From positions 62,001 to 126,000 of the forward strand of contig NZ_JACSNR010000008.1 in assembly GCF_016901815.1 (NCBI RefSeq): DNA of 64,000 nucleotides. The letters run 5' to 3'. Source of the stretch: Hydrogenoanaerobacterium saccharovorans. Its GTDB lineage: Bacteria; Bacillota; Clostridia; Oscillospirales; Ruminococcaceae. The translations under genes and the position numbers were made by a program. Shown here piece by piece: positions 18,301-26,866 of this stretch. Numbering within the stretch: position 1 is the stretch's first letter; every line of letters starts with the position of its first letter. The notes under the pieces are model-generated. The model worked only from the letters and a program-made list of their open reading frames with translations, searched no databases and was not told the DNA's origin.

Positions 18301-18867
18301 ATGCGCATCCTCATGCTGGGAAACAGCTTTACCACCGCCAATGACCTGCCCGGTCAGCTGGCGGCCCTCACCGGGGCGGAGGTGGTCTGCCATACCCGGG
18401 GCGGGGCACGGCTTGCGGAACACCTGAACCCCGGTACCCGTTTAGGCGCCCGTACCCAGGCCGCCCTCGCCGGGGAACACTGGGACTATGTCGTGCTCCA
18501 GGAGATGAGCCACGGCCCCTGCACCTCCCCGGGGAGCTTCTTTGCCAGCGTGGAGCGGCTCTGCGCCCAGATCCGTACCGCCGGAGCAGTGCCGGTTCTC
18601 TATGCCACCTGGGCCTATCAGGAGGGCGGCGCCAAACTGGCTGCCAAGGGCTGGGACTATGAGACGATGGCCCGGACCCTTTCGGAGGCCTACCGGCAGG
18701 CGGCCCGGGAGAATCACGCCCTGCTTGCCGAGGTGGGAGAGCAGTTCCTTGAGCGCTCCCGCACTGAGAATCTCTACGCTGCCGACAGCGTCCACCCCAA
18801 TGCCCTGGGAAGCCGGATTGCGGCTGAAACCCTGGCATCTGTGATACAAAAACACAAGGAGAACTGA
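18301..18867 (+). CDS. SGNH/GDSL-like hydrolase
   Basis: 188 aa with no signal peptide. Block I is GNSFT with the likely nucleophile Ser9, and the C-terminal block is DSVHPN with Asp162 and His165 of the triad. The central WDYVVLQEMSHGP contains the usual segment after the oxyanion strand. Members are esterases, lipases or carbohydrate deacetylases; the substrate is unknown. AGGAGG lies seven bases before the ATG. It is the first of three closely packed genes, 3 nt before the deformylase. Confidence 0.75.
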   Translation: MRILMLGNSFTTANDLPGQLAALTGAEVVCHTRGGARLAEHLNPGTRLGARTQAALAGEHWDYVVLQEMSHGPCTSPGSFFASVERLCAQIRTAGAVPVLYATWAYQEGGAKLAAKGWDYETMARTLSEAYRQAARENHALLAEVGEQFLERSRTENLYAADSVHPNALGSRIAAETLASVIQKHKEN

Positions 18868-18870
18868 ACC

Positions 18871-19281
18871 ATGATCCGTGAAATCTGCAAAGACGAACAC
18901 TTTCTGGCACAGAAAGCAGAACCTGCCGCGCCGGAGGATCTTCCGGCGGCAGCGGATCTGCTGGAAACCCTTATTTTCCACAAGGAGGGCTGTGTGGGCA
19001 TGGCTGCCAACATGATCGGCGTCAACAAGCGCATCATTGCCGTGGAGAACGAAGGCTCCTATCTGGTGATGCTGAACCCGGAAATTCTCCGGCGCTCTGC
19101 CCCTTATGACACCGAGGAGGGCTGTCTTTCCCTGTCCGGCACCCGTCCGGTCCGGCGATGGAATTCCATTAAGGTGCGCTGGCAGAATGAACAGTTCCAG
19201 ACCCGCATCAAGACCTTCACCGGCTGGACTGCCCAGATTATCCAGCATGAGATTGACCACTGCGAGGGGATACTGATATGA
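18871..19281 (+). CDS. Peptide deformylase-like protein with altered motif I
   Basis: 136 aa, shorter than typical deformylases (about 150-180). Motif II EGCLS with Cys85 and motif III QHEIDH with His126, Glu127 and His130 are intact, so the metal site is complete. Motif I, usually GxGxAAxQ with a Gln that stabilises the transition state, reads VGMAANM here, with Met in place of Gln. Known deformylases remove formyl from new N-terminal Met. The change may mean another amide substrate or lowered activity. Its stop overlaps the next ATG by 4 nt. Confidence 0.8.
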   Translation: MIREICKDEHFLAQKAEPAAPEDLPAAADLLETLIFHKEGCVGMAANMIGVNKRIIAVENEGSYLVMLNPEILRRSAPYDTEEGCLSLSGTRPVRRWNSIKVRWQNEQFQTRIKTFTGWTAQIIQHEIDHCEGILI

Positions 19282-19592
19282 AGAAATGCCGGATCACCGT
19301 CATGCGGATCGCCCGGTATGACGACCTGATCAAACAGTATGAAAACCCCATGGAACACCCCTGTGACATGGAGCTGGGACAGGTGTTCCTTGCCAACGGC
19401 TGGGAAAAGCCTGACGGGTTCTGTCAGAGCGCCTGGGATACACTCTCCCCCTTTGTGCTGGCCCTGAGCCACGGCGGAGAGGGCTTCTATGACGGCTGGA
19501 TGAAAAATCCCCGGTCTGCCATGCTCTCCTGCAACGATGGCTTCCGCCCGGTGAGCTTCCTGGTGGAAGCCCTGGACGAGGACGCAGACTGA
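19278..19592 (+). CDS. TIGR04076-type small conserved protein
   Basis: 104 aa matching from memory the pattern of the TIGR04076 family: KCRITVMR at the start, a central CDMELGQVF, then GFCQSAWDTLSPFVLALSHG and a final MLSCNDGFRPVSF. Several conserved Cys (residues 4, 29, 49 and 84) suggest metal or redox chemistry, but no function is established. It overlaps the deformylase-like gene by ATGA and precedes a terminator, so the three genes from 18301 form one operon. Confidence 0.7.
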   Translation: MKKCRITVMRIARYDDLIKQYENPMEHPCDMELGQVFLANGWEKPDGFCQSAWDTLSPFVLALSHGGEGFYDGWMKNPRSAMLSCNDGFRPVSFLVEALDEDAD

Positions 19593-19622
19593 CCCTCTCT
19601 TTTCTCCCCCGCCAGACCGCAT

Positions 19623-19667
19623 AAAAAGCCGGAGCATCTGGTTCTGCCAGAAGCTCCGGTTTTTTTC
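19623..19667 (+). terminator. Bidirectional intrinsic terminator
   Basis: AAAAAGCCGGAGC pairs with GCTCCGGTTTTTTT around a partly paired loop. It ends the rightward SGNH-deformylase operon and the convergent leftward genes. Confidence 0.85.
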
Positions 19668-19673
19668 GTATAT

Positions 19674-19877
19674 TCAGGAGAGCTGTTCCAGCTCCCGCTC
19701 AATCAGCGAAACCGCAAGGCCAAAGGCCTGGATGCGACGGTTCGCCAGAGTGATCTGGGATTTATACCGGCTGGGATTTTCCTTCCCCTCCAGCGTCCTG
19801 ACCGTTTCCCGCAGCTTGTGCAGGGTGGAGTCGATCTGCCGTTTGGCCTCCTGAAGTTTTTCTTTGGTGTAGGCCAT
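19674..19877 (-). CDS. Small conserved coiled-coil protein
   Basis: 67 aa from an ATG at 19877 preceded by AAGGAGG. Only this internal start has a proper ribosome binding site; a longer frame to 20111 overlaps the upstream gene. The sequence is strongly helical and charged (MAYTKEKLQEAKRQIDSTLH, then a YKSQITLANRRIQAF stretch), suggesting a coiled coil. Such short proteins recur in Clostridia, as I recall, without a known role. Confidence 0.7.
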   Translation of the reverse strand: MAYTKEKLQEAKRQIDSTLHKLRETVRTLEGKENPSRYKSQITLANRRIQAFGLAVSLIERELEQLS

Positions 19878-19897
19878 TTTGTGCCTCCTTGTGCCGC

Positions 19898-20677
19898 TCA
19901 TTCGCCCCGGTGCTGCCGCACCCCGAACCATACCGCGCCGCAGACTGCCCCGAACGCCGCTGCCAGGCAGGGGTAGTAGATGCCGACCGGGAGCTGTCCC
20001 ACCGCCGGATGGCTCAGTACACAGAGCACTCCGGCGACACCCGCCGCCAGAACGCTCAGCAATAAGCCGTGCAGAGTATGGTTTTCCCGGAGTTCCGGGG
20101 AGCCCGACCACCCCTCCCGGAGTTCCAGCAGATGGAGCAGGGTCTCCTGATCCTCCAGGCCCCGGATCACGAAGCAGGTGCGTCGGGTCACCGTCTGATC
20201 GAAGCGGCGCAGCTGACAGGTGACCGCATAACCGGTGCGGTTCTCCCGGATCTGCTCCACCCGCAGGATCTCCTCAGCGGCGGCGGGCAGAACCGGGGAA
20301 CGGGCCATCTCCCGCAGACGCCGCTGGACCCGGACGGTCCCCTTGGCCCAGTCAAGCGCTGAATGTCCCATACCCGCCAGCTGCCGGGCATCCGCCACAA
20401 AGAGCCGGTCGTCCCGGGTCAGGAAATAGAGGGTGGCATCCCGCACAGTATTTCGTCCCAACCGCAGAGCCAGCAGCACCATCAGTGCCGTGACCCCCAG
20501 CCAGAGCCCCACCGAAACAATCCGCATCGGCCAGCCATTCATAAAACCCAGAACCGTACCTCCCAGCGTCAGCACCAGGGCCAGCATCACGATCCCCAGA
20601 ATGCCGCCCAGGGTGCGCAGGCTGTACCGGCTCTGCTTCTGGGTATCCCGGGACATCCAGACCTGTTTGAGTTCCAT
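19898..20677 (-). CDS. Hypothetical membrane protein
   Basis: About 259 aa. AAGGAG sits 8-9 nt before the ATG at 20677; an ATG at 20683 is too close. Two membrane segments near the N-terminus (LGIVMLALVLTLGGTVLGF and SVGLWLGVTALMVLLALRLG), a soluble middle of about 130 residues, and two segments near the C-terminus (LLLSVLAAGVAGVLCVL and YYPCLAAAFGAVCGAVWFG). No recognisable catalytic motif. It lies 61 nt after an XRE regulator on the same strand and is probably co-transcribed with it. Confidence 0.6.
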   Translation of the reverse strand: MELKQVWMSRDTQKQSRYSLRTLGGILGIVMLALVLTLGGTVLGFMNGWPMRIVSVGLWLGVTALMVLLALRLGRNTVRDATLYFLTRDDRLFVADARQLAGMGHSALDWAKGTVRVQRRLREMARSPVLPAAAEEILRVEQIRENRTGYAVTCQLRRFDQTVTRRTCFVIRGLEDQETLLHLLELREGWSGSPELRENHTLHGLLLSVLAAGVAGVLCVLSHPAVGQLPVGIYYPCLAAAFGAVCGAVWFGVRQHRGE

Positions 20678-20738
20678 TCTCATCTCTCCTTTCGGTGCCT
20701 GTGATCCGCTGTCTGTTTCCGGTGTCAGGGAAACCAGA

Positions 20739-21356
20739 TCACAGGCGCTTTTCCAGTTCCAGCGTCACACAGAAGGCAGCTGTCAGGTAGACAGCCAGCG
20801 TGATTGCCTCAAACACAATGGAGAGATAGGGCCGGGGATAGCAGACAGCCAGTTTCTCCATGAACAGCCGCACCGGGAAATAGAATCCCAACCAGGCTGT
20901 AACCTGATAAAAGCGCAGCCGGAACCGCCGTACCGACGGCGCGGGCCGGGGATTTTTCTGCCAGGCATATTCAAAACCGCCGACGACTGCCACCATGGGC
21001 AGGAAGCTGAGAATGCCGAAAAAGACGCTCTGCAGTACAAACACCGCCAGGAACTGGATGATCAGCACCATGACTTCCAGCATCACCAGAATGGCAAAGA
21101 GCTGCCGGAAGTGGGTCTCCCGGTTCTCCCGCACCGGCGGAAGATCCTGGTCGTTCTCATAGTCATCGTGGAGCAGATAGTCGGTGGTGACCCCGAAGGT
21201 CCGGCTGAGCTGCACCAGATTGTTCGCGTCCGGCAGAGCACTGCCCTGTTCCCACCGGGATACCGCCTGCCGGGATACACCCAGCCGGTCTGCCAGCTCC
21301 TCCTGGGAAAGTCCATCGGCTTTGCGCTGGGCTGTGATCTTTTCAGATCGTTTCAT
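20739..21356 (-). CDS. XRE-family regulator with membrane-spanning C-terminal part
   Basis: 205 aa. Residues 6-60 form a helix-turn-helix of the XRE/Cro type (SQEELADRLGVSRQAVSRWE) followed by the usual NLVQLSRTFGVTTDYLL. After a short acidic linker come several hydrophobic segments (FAILVMLEVMVLIIQFLAVF, GILSFLPMVAVVGG, and one near 175-195), so it is probably a membrane-tethered DNA-binding protein. The ATG has AGGAGG-like spacing. Likely target: its own operon, including the membrane protein downstream. Confidence 0.8.
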   Translation of the reverse strand: MKRSEKITAQRKADGLSQEELADRLGVSRQAVSRWEQGSALPDANNLVQLSRTFGVTTDYLLHDDYENDQDLPPVRENRETHFRQLFAILVMLEVMVLIIQFLAVFVLQSVFFGILSFLPMVAVVGGFEYAWQKNPRPAPSVRRFRLRFYQVTAWLGFYFPVRLFMEKLAVCYPRPYLSIVFEAITLAVYLTAAFCVTLELEKRL

Positions 21357-21537
21357 AGGTATTCCTCCTTGGCACTCCGCTGAGATTATCTTACCGGATT
21401 GAGCGGAAAAATACCACCACCTTTCTGCGACATTTCCGCAACAAGAGGTTACATGGGCGAAATCATGCTGTACATCCGGGGTTTCCGGCTGTTTCCCGGG
21501 AAATCCGCCGCCTGTTTCCGGAGCTGTGCAGCCCGGT

Positions 21538-21606
21538 CAGGCAGCCCTGCCGTCCCTCCTCAGGCAGCCCTGCCGTCCCTCCTCAGGCAGCCCTGCCGTC
21601 CCTCCT
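21538..21606. repeat. Three tandem copies of a 23-bp unit
   Basis: CAGGCAGCCCTGCCGTCCCT plus CCT is repeated exactly three times, at 21538-21560, 21561-21583 and 21584-21606. Each unit contains the short inverted repeat GGCAG-CC-CTGCC. There are no spacers, so this is a simple minisatellite rather than CRISPR. Confidence 0.95.
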
Positions 21607-21678
21607 TATATATAAGGAAGCACCATGTGCTCCGGAAGGATTCTGCCCTCTGACAAACTGCCCATCCGCTCACCCGGA

Positions 21679-21721
21679 ACGCTCCCCTGACCCTCCCACT
21701 GGTCGGGGGAGCGTCATTTTT
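21679..21721 (+). terminator. Terminator-like hairpin in the gap before the dpp operon
   Basis: ACGCTCCCC and GGGGAGCGT form a stem, with inner pairing GACC/GGTC, followed by CATTTTTG. No gene obviously ends here; it may insulate the operon downstream. Confidence 0.6.
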
Positions 21722-22057
21722 GCAGGAAATGCACCATTTTGCAATGCAGCAGCTCCTGCGGGATTGCCCACTGTCTTCACACTGCGGTCAGATCCGGCTT
21801 CATACACCTCCACAAAAGAATTCTATATTTTCATATTGTTTCTGTTTTTCTTTGGATGCATAAAAACGCAAGTTATTATTCATTTTCCCGTCACAAACGA
21901 CTGAATTTGCCCAATTCACCCCATATTTTTTGCATGGAAGCTCATAGCTTTCATTCATACTCTTTGTGATTTACACCAGCTTTCCATGAAGAAATCTTAC
22001 TTTTTTGTAAATTGCTATGAAATACCTGGATTGAAAAAGATATTTGTTGCATTTTTA

Positions 22058-22086
22058 TTGCTTTTCAATAAAAATGCAAGTATAAT
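22058..22086 (+). promoter_or_regulatory. Probable promoter of the peptide-uptake operon
   Basis: TTGCTT (22058-22063) and TATAAT (22081-22086) are separated by 17 nt, in AT-rich DNA about 90 nt before the first gene. TTGCATTTTTATTG and CAATAAAAATGCAA form a 14-nt perfect inverted repeat at 22047-22079, across the spacer, which could be an operator. Confidence 0.6.
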
Positions 22087-22177
22087 TTTGTTCAAGTCTT
22101 CGCTGACTTCCAGGAACAACCGCCTGTATTTCAGAGGAGGACAGATTTTCAGTCCTTGTGCGAGAGGAGAATTTGAT

Positions 22178-23119
22178 TTGAAACGCTATATTGCCAAAAG
22201 ACTTGCAATGGTAGTTCTGCTGCTGTTCGGTATGAGCTTTATTGTCTTTGCGAGCCTGTACATCACTCCACGGGACCCGGCCCAGATGGTTGCCGGTGCC
22301 GCTGCCACCGAAGCAGAAATCGCCAATGTCCGGGCCAGCCTGGGTCTGGATAAGCCATTCCTGGTTCAGTATGGCATCTATCTGAAAAATCTCCTCACCC
22401 TGGATCTGGGAACTTCCTATGCCACCCGCCAGCCCATCATCGATGAGATCGCCGTGCGCCTGCCCATTACCATCAACCTGGCTACTGCCGCTATCCTCAT
22501 CGCTGTACTGGTGGGCATTCCGCTGGGCATCCTCACCGCGCTCAAGCGGGATACCTGGCTGGATAACCTGCTCACCACCACATCGCTGTTTGCCATCTCC
22601 ATTCCCAACTTCTGGCTGGGTACCATGCTCATGCTCATCTTCGCCGTCAAGCTCAAGTGGCTGCCCACCGGCGGCATGACCGATTTCTTCTGGACTCCCA
22701 CCGGCTTCCGGCAGGCCATTCTGCCGGCTCTGGCCCTGTCCACCTCCACCATTGCCAGCTTCATGCGCATCGGACGGTCCGCCATGCTGGATGTGCTCCA
22801 GTCTGACTATATCCGCACCGCCAAGGCCAAGGGCATTCCCCAGAAGAAAGTGGTGTTCGTCCACGCCCTGCGCAATGCCATGATCCCGCTGCTCACCCAG
22901 TTCGGCACCAGCTTCGGCGGCCTGCTGGGCGGCGCCATCATCACCGAGCAGGTGTTTGTCATCAATGGCCTGGGCACCTACCTCATCAACGCCATCAATA
23001 CGGTCAACTACCCGGTAGTACAGAGCACCGTCCTGGTGATTGCCACCATGTTCGTTCTCATCAATCTGGCGGTGGATCTGATCTACTGCCTGGTAGACCC
23101 CCGAGTCAAGTATGAATAA
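22178..23119 (+). CDS. Dipeptide/oligopeptide ABC transporter permease (DppB type)
   Basis: 313 aa from a TTG at 22178 with AGGAGA seven bases upstream. The longer frame to 21986 lacks a ribosome binding site and its extra residues are not protein-like. It begins LKRYIAKRLAMVVLLLFGMS, the typical N-terminal helix of DppB/OppB, has six predicted membrane segments, and carries the EAA-loop contact with the ATPase (DYIRTAKAKGIPQKKVVFVH). First gene of a six-gene operon. Confidence 0.92.
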   Translation: MKRYIAKRLAMVVLLLFGMSFIVFASLYITPRDPAQMVAGAAATEAEIANVRASLGLDKPFLVQYGIYLKNLLTLDLGTSYATRQPIIDEIAVRLPITINLATAAILIAVLVGIPLGILTALKRDTWLDNLLTTTSLFAISIPNFWLGTMLMLIFAVKLKWLPTGGMTDFFWTPTGFRQAILPALALSTSTIASFMRIGRSAMLDVLQSDYIRTAKAKGIPQKKVVFVHALRNAMIPLLTQFGTSFGGLLGGAIITEQVFVINGLGTYLINAINTVNYPVVQSTVLVIATMFVLINLAVDLIYCLVDPRVKYE

Positions 23120-23129
23120 GGAGCAAGCC

Positions 23130-24023
23130 ATGACAAAACGACCCTCTTTCCTGGCGAAAGCCACCGAAAAACTTCTGAAAAACAAACTGGCTGCTCTCTG
23201 CTTTGTCCTGCTGGTGCTGGAAGTACTGCTGCTTCTCATCACCCCCTGGATCGCACCCCATGACCCCGAAGCCACCAATGCGGCCATCAAATTTGCCCCC
23301 GGCTTCTGGGCCAAGTTCAGCAGTGACCCGGCAGTCCGGGCCTCCTATGTACCCGGCTATCTGCTGGGCACCGACAACCTGGGACGGGATACCCTGTCCC
23401 GTCTGCTCTGGGGCGGACGTGTCTCCCTCGCCGTGGGCGTGGTATCCACTGCCATGGGCCTGTTCCTGGGCGTGATCCTGGGCATGCTGGCTGGCTACTA
23501 TCCCAAGCTGGATAACCCCATCATGCGCTTTATGGATCTGCTCTTCACCTTCCCGGGTGTCCTGTTGGCGATGCTCATCATCGGCATGCTCGGCTCCAGC
23601 ACCTTCAATGCCACCCTGGCCATCAGCATCTGGTCAGTACCCAGCTTCGCCCGTATGGTCCGGGGCAAGGTGCTGCAGATCAAGCAGGAGGACTATATCC
23701 TGGCGATCCGGTCGCTGGGCGCCACCGATTTCCGCATCATCTTCTTCCATGTGCTCAAAAATGCCCTGCCGCTGATCATCGTCATTGCCACCATGCGCAT
23801 GGCTTCGTCCATTATCTCCATCTCCACCCTGAGCTATCTGGGGATGGGCGTTCCGGCTCCCGCGCCGGAATGGGGCAGCATGATCGCCACCGGCAAGGGC
23901 TTCATGTGGGAAGCCCCCGAGCTCATCATCATTCCCGGCGTTGCCGTGATGATCACTGTTATCTGCTTCAACATTCTGGGCGACAAGCTCCGGGATATCC
24001 TGGACCCCAGCCTGCGTGACTGA
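23130..24023 (+). CDS. Dipeptide/oligopeptide ABC transporter permease (DppC type)
   Basis: 297 aa from the ATG at 23130 with AAGGAG six bases upstream; an ATG at 23112 inside the previous gene is poorly placed. DppC/OppC pattern: N-terminal cytoplasmic helix, first membrane segment, periplasmic loop with GTDNLGRDTLSRLLWGGRVS, and the EAA motif DYILAIRSLGATDFRIIFFH. Pairs with the DppB-type permease just upstream. Confidence 0.92.
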   Translation: MTKRPSFLAKATEKLLKNKLAALCFVLLVLEVLLLLITPWIAPHDPEATNAAIKFAPGFWAKFSSDPAVRASYVPGYLLGTDNLGRDTLSRLLWGGRVSLAVGVVSTAMGLFLGVILGMLAGYYPKLDNPIMRFMDLLFTFPGVLLAMLIIGMLGSSTFNATLAISIWSVPSFARMVRGKVLQIKQEDYILAIRSLGATDFRIIFFHVLKNALPLIIVIATMRMASSIISISTLSYLGMGVPAPAPEWGSMIATGKGFMWEAPELIIIPGVAVMITVICFNILGDKLRDILDPSLRD

Positions 24024-24115
24024 CGCATCATTTGTTTTCCCTGAGCAATCCGTTCCCCACGGACAGCTCTACATACAACCACAATAAAAAGACCACAAAA
24101 AAGGAGCGATACCCA

Positions 24116-25669
24116 ATGAAAAAACCTTTCCGAAGATGGCTGGCTGCCCTGATGGCCGCCTCGATGACCCTGGCTCTGACCGCCTGCTCCGGAGGTGACA
24201 ACTCCTCCACTGCCAGTGCTTCCGGGGACAAGATGTTCAATGTTGTCATGACCTCCAACTACTCCGGTTTTGACCCGCTGCGCACCAACGATAGCGTTTC
24301 CTCCAGCGTCAACAACCAGCTCTATGAGACCCTTTACCGCCTGGAGGACGATGGCAGCTTCACTCCCCTGCTGGCAGAGAGCCTGCCTGAGTATTCCGAG
24401 GACGGCAAGACTGTAACGGTCAAGCTGCGTTCCGGTGTTACCTTCCATGATGGCACTCCCTTCAATGCTGACGCTGTCATCAACACCTTCAACTGCATCA
24501 AGGACCCCGATTTCGGCTCCACCCGTGCCTCTCTGGCAAGCTCCATCGAGAGCATGGAAGCTCCCGATGAGAACACCGTTGTATTCCACCTGAGCTATCC
24601 CGACGGCGTATTCCTGGCAAAGCTCTCCCATGTGAACTCGGCTATCGTTTCCCCCACTGCCCAGCAGAACCAGGATCTGATGGTACAGCCCTGCGGCACC
24701 GGCCCCTACAAGTTTGTAAGCGCTGTATCCGGCTCCAATGTGGTGCTCACCCGCAACGATGAGTACTGGGGCCAGAAGGCTCAGATCAAGGATGTGACCT
24801 ACACCGTCATCACCGAGGAATCCACTGCCCTCTCCCGTCTGGAGACCGGCGAGGCTGACCTGATGCCCTCCATCACTGTGGAAAACCTGTCCCGTGTGGA
24901 GGCAATGCCCAATGTGACCCTGGCAACCGCTGACACCGCCCAGATCTATTACATGGTGCTGCGTCCCAACTCCTATGTGAACCCCCTGATGGCAAACCAG
25001 GACTTCCGTACTGCCATTGCCAAGGCTCTGGATACCGAAGGCTATGTAAACTACATCATGGAAGGCCATGCTGAGCATGCCAAGAGCATCATCGGCCCCA
25101 AGATCTTCGGCTACACCGAGGAAGCTGAGAGCTCCTACATCGGCTATGACCCGGAAGGCGCCAAGAAGCTGATCGAGGAAAACGGCTGGGCAGATGAACC
25201 CATCACCTTCCTGATCCCCAGCAATCCCACCTATACCCCCATGGGCGAATACTTCGAGTCCAACCTCAAGGCTGCCGGCTTCAACAATGTAAAGCTGGAG
25301 ACCATGGACTGGGCTGCCTGGCTCACCGAGAGCAAGGCTGATAACCGCTTTGACATCACCCTGGCGGCTTGGAGCAATGTGACCCGGGACGGCACCGAGC
25401 TGCTGGAGCCCAACTGGGAGAGCACCGCTTCCTCCCGTACCAGGATCAACGACGCCGAATTTGACGCGCTGGTACTGGAGAGCAAGACCACTGTAAACGA
25501 TGATGAGCGTATCGCGGCTCTGGAAGCTGCCAACAAGCTGCTCATGGAAAAGGCCTATGCTGTGCCGATCATGAACGCCGAACAGCGCTATGCCTACAAC
25601 AGCGCCTATGGCAATGTGACCGTGAACAGCCAGGGCTACTTCTACCTGAACGAGTTCACCTGCAACTGA
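24116..25669 (+). CDS. Peptide-binding lipoprotein of the ABC transporter (SBP family 5)
   Basis: 517 aa from the ATG at 24116 (AAGGAG upstream). Signal peptide with lipobox LTAC (lipidated Cys about 23), a Ser/Thr-rich tether, then a family 5 solute-binding fold: FDPLRTNDSVSSSVNNQLYE, VTVKLRSGVTFHDGTPFNAD and PCGTGPYKFVS. Peptide-, nickel- or glutathione-binding members look alike. The gamma-glutamyltransferase at the end of the operon hints at gamma-glutamyl peptides or glutathione as ligand. Confidence 0.92.
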   Translation: MKKPFRRWLAALMAASMTLALTACSGGDNSSTASASGDKMFNVVMTSNYSGFDPLRTNDSVSSSVNNQLYETLYRLEDDGSFTPLLAESLPEYSEDGKTVTVKLRSGVTFHDGTPFNADAVINTFNCIKDPDFGSTRASLASSIESMEAPDENTVVFHLSYPDGVFLAKLSHVNSAIVSPTAQQNQDLMVQPCGTGPYKFVSAVSGSNVVLTRNDEYWGQKAQIKDVTYTVITEESTALSRLETGEADLMPSITVENLSRVEAMPNVTLATADTAQIYYMVLRPNSYVNPLMANQDFRTAIAKALDTEGYVNYIMEGHAEHAKSIIGPKIFGYTEEAESSYIGYDPEGAKKLIEENGWADEPITFLIPSNPTYTPMGEYFESNLKAAGFNNVKLETMDWAAWLTESKADNRFDITLAAWSNVTRDGTELLEPNWESTASSRTRINDAEFDALVLESKTTVNDDERIAALEAANKLLMEKAYAVPIMNAEQRYAYNSAYGNVTVNSQGYFYLNEFTCN

Positions 25670-25888
25670 TCCGGGAACTGACAACCCCGTTTTTCAGCAG
25701 TCCCAGCTGCCTGTAATCCATCTGCGGCGCTGCCGCACCCTGCCGTAAGCCGTCCGGGGCGGTCTGTTTCCAGTTTCGGTGAACAGCCAGCCCGGGCGGT
25801 TTTTTCGGCTTGATCCCTTTGGCTGTACCATCAGCCGTCTGTTATCCAACCACTTACTGACCATCGAACTTCGGGAGGACTATCTACC

Positions 25889-26866
25889 ATGTCAGACACC
25901 GTTCTGGAAGTCAAAAATCTTGTAACCACCTTCCGGATCAACAAGAAGGAATATCCGGTAATCCGGGATATTTCCTTTGAGATCCATGAAAACGAAACGC
26001 TTTGCATGGTGGGCGAAAGCGGCTGCGGCAAAAGCGTCACCACCCTTTCGGTCATGGGACTGCTGCCGGAAAACGGCGCTGTCCGCAGCGGCAGCATCAA
26101 GCTCTGCGGTGAGGAACTGCTGGGCATGTCCCCCCGTCAGCTCGGACAGGTGCGGGGCAAGAAAATGGGCATGATCTTCCAGGAGCCCATGACCAGCCTC
26201 AATCCCCTGCTCACCATCGGCTATCAGCTCACGGAGGGCCTGCGCCAGCACCTTGGAATGTCCAAGGCCGAAGCCCATGCCACCGCTGTTTCCTATCTGG
26301 AAAAGGTGGGCATTGCCAATGCCGAGGAACGCATGAAGCAGTATCCCTTCCAGCTCTCCGGCGGCCTGCGCCAGCGCATCATGATCGCCATGATGATGTC
26401 CCTCCAGCCCCGGCTGCTCATTGCCGATGAGCCCACCACCGCCCTGGATGTAACCATCCAGAAGCAGGTGCTGCTGCTCCTGAACCGGCTCAAGCAGGAT
26501 ATGAAAACCGGTATCCTGTTCATCACCCATGACCTGGGCGTGGTAGCCCAGATCGCCGACCGGGTGATCGTGCTCTACTCCGGCTCCAAGGTGGAGGAGG
26601 GCGCCACCCGGCAGATCTTCGAAAATCCGCTGCACCCCTATACCAACGGCCTGATCGCAGCGGTCCCCAATGTGGACTCGGATGAATTCGAGATCCGGCC
26701 CATTCCCGGCACCTTCCCCAGCATCACCGAGGAGATCGGCGGCTGCCGCTTCCATCCCCGCTGCCCCTATGCCACCGAACGCTGCCGGCAGGAAGTGCCC
26801 CAGGCGCTGGAATATGAGCCCGGCCATTTTGTGGCCTGTCACAAGGTAGAGGAGGAAAACAAGTGA
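25889..26866 (+). CDS. Oligopeptide ABC transporter ATPase (DppD/OppD type)
   Basis: 325 aa. Walker A GESGCGKS (42-49), Q-loop in MIFQEPMTSLNPLL, signature LSGGLRQR, Walker B LLIADEPTTALD, and the C-terminal Cys-containing oligopeptide-transporter extension (CRFHPRCPYATERC) which in some relatives binds an Fe-S cluster. Preceded by GGGAGG. A gap of about 220 nt separates it from the binding protein, without a clear terminator; its stop overlaps the start of the next ATPase by 4 nt. Confidence 0.93.
   Translation: MSDTVLEVKNLVTTFRINKKEYPVIRDISFEIHENETLCMVGESGCGKSVTTLSVMGLLPENGAVRSGSIKLCGEELLGMSPRQLGQVRGKKMGMIFQEPMTSLNPLLTIGYQLTEGLRQHLGMSKAEAHATAVSYLEKVGIANAEERMKQYPFQLSGGLRQRIMIAMMMSLQPRLLIADEPTTALDVTIQKQVLLLLNRLKQDMKTGILFITHDLGVVAQIADRVIVLYSGSKVEEGATRQIFENPLHPYTNGLIAAVPNVDSDEFEIRPIPGTFPSITEEIGGCRFHPRCPYATERCRQEVPQALEYEPGHFVACHKVEEENK

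Larger units (their letters stand above)
21357..22057. other. Gene-free stretch before the peptide-uptake operon
   Basis: About 700 bases without a supported gene. It contains the 23-bp tandem repeat (21538-21606), a strong terminator-like hairpin (21679-21721) and an AT-rich part (21810-22057). The frames that cross it lack ribosome binding sites and the codon bias of the neighbours. Confidence 0.6.

Noticed and set aside
21538-21606. CRISPR array
   Set aside because: The 23-bp units abut without spacers.
21986-22177. N-terminal extension of the DppB-type permease
   Set aside because: No ribosome binding site, AT-rich non-protein-like sequence, and it runs through the promoter; the TTG at 22178 has AGGAGA and starts with the standard DppB helix.
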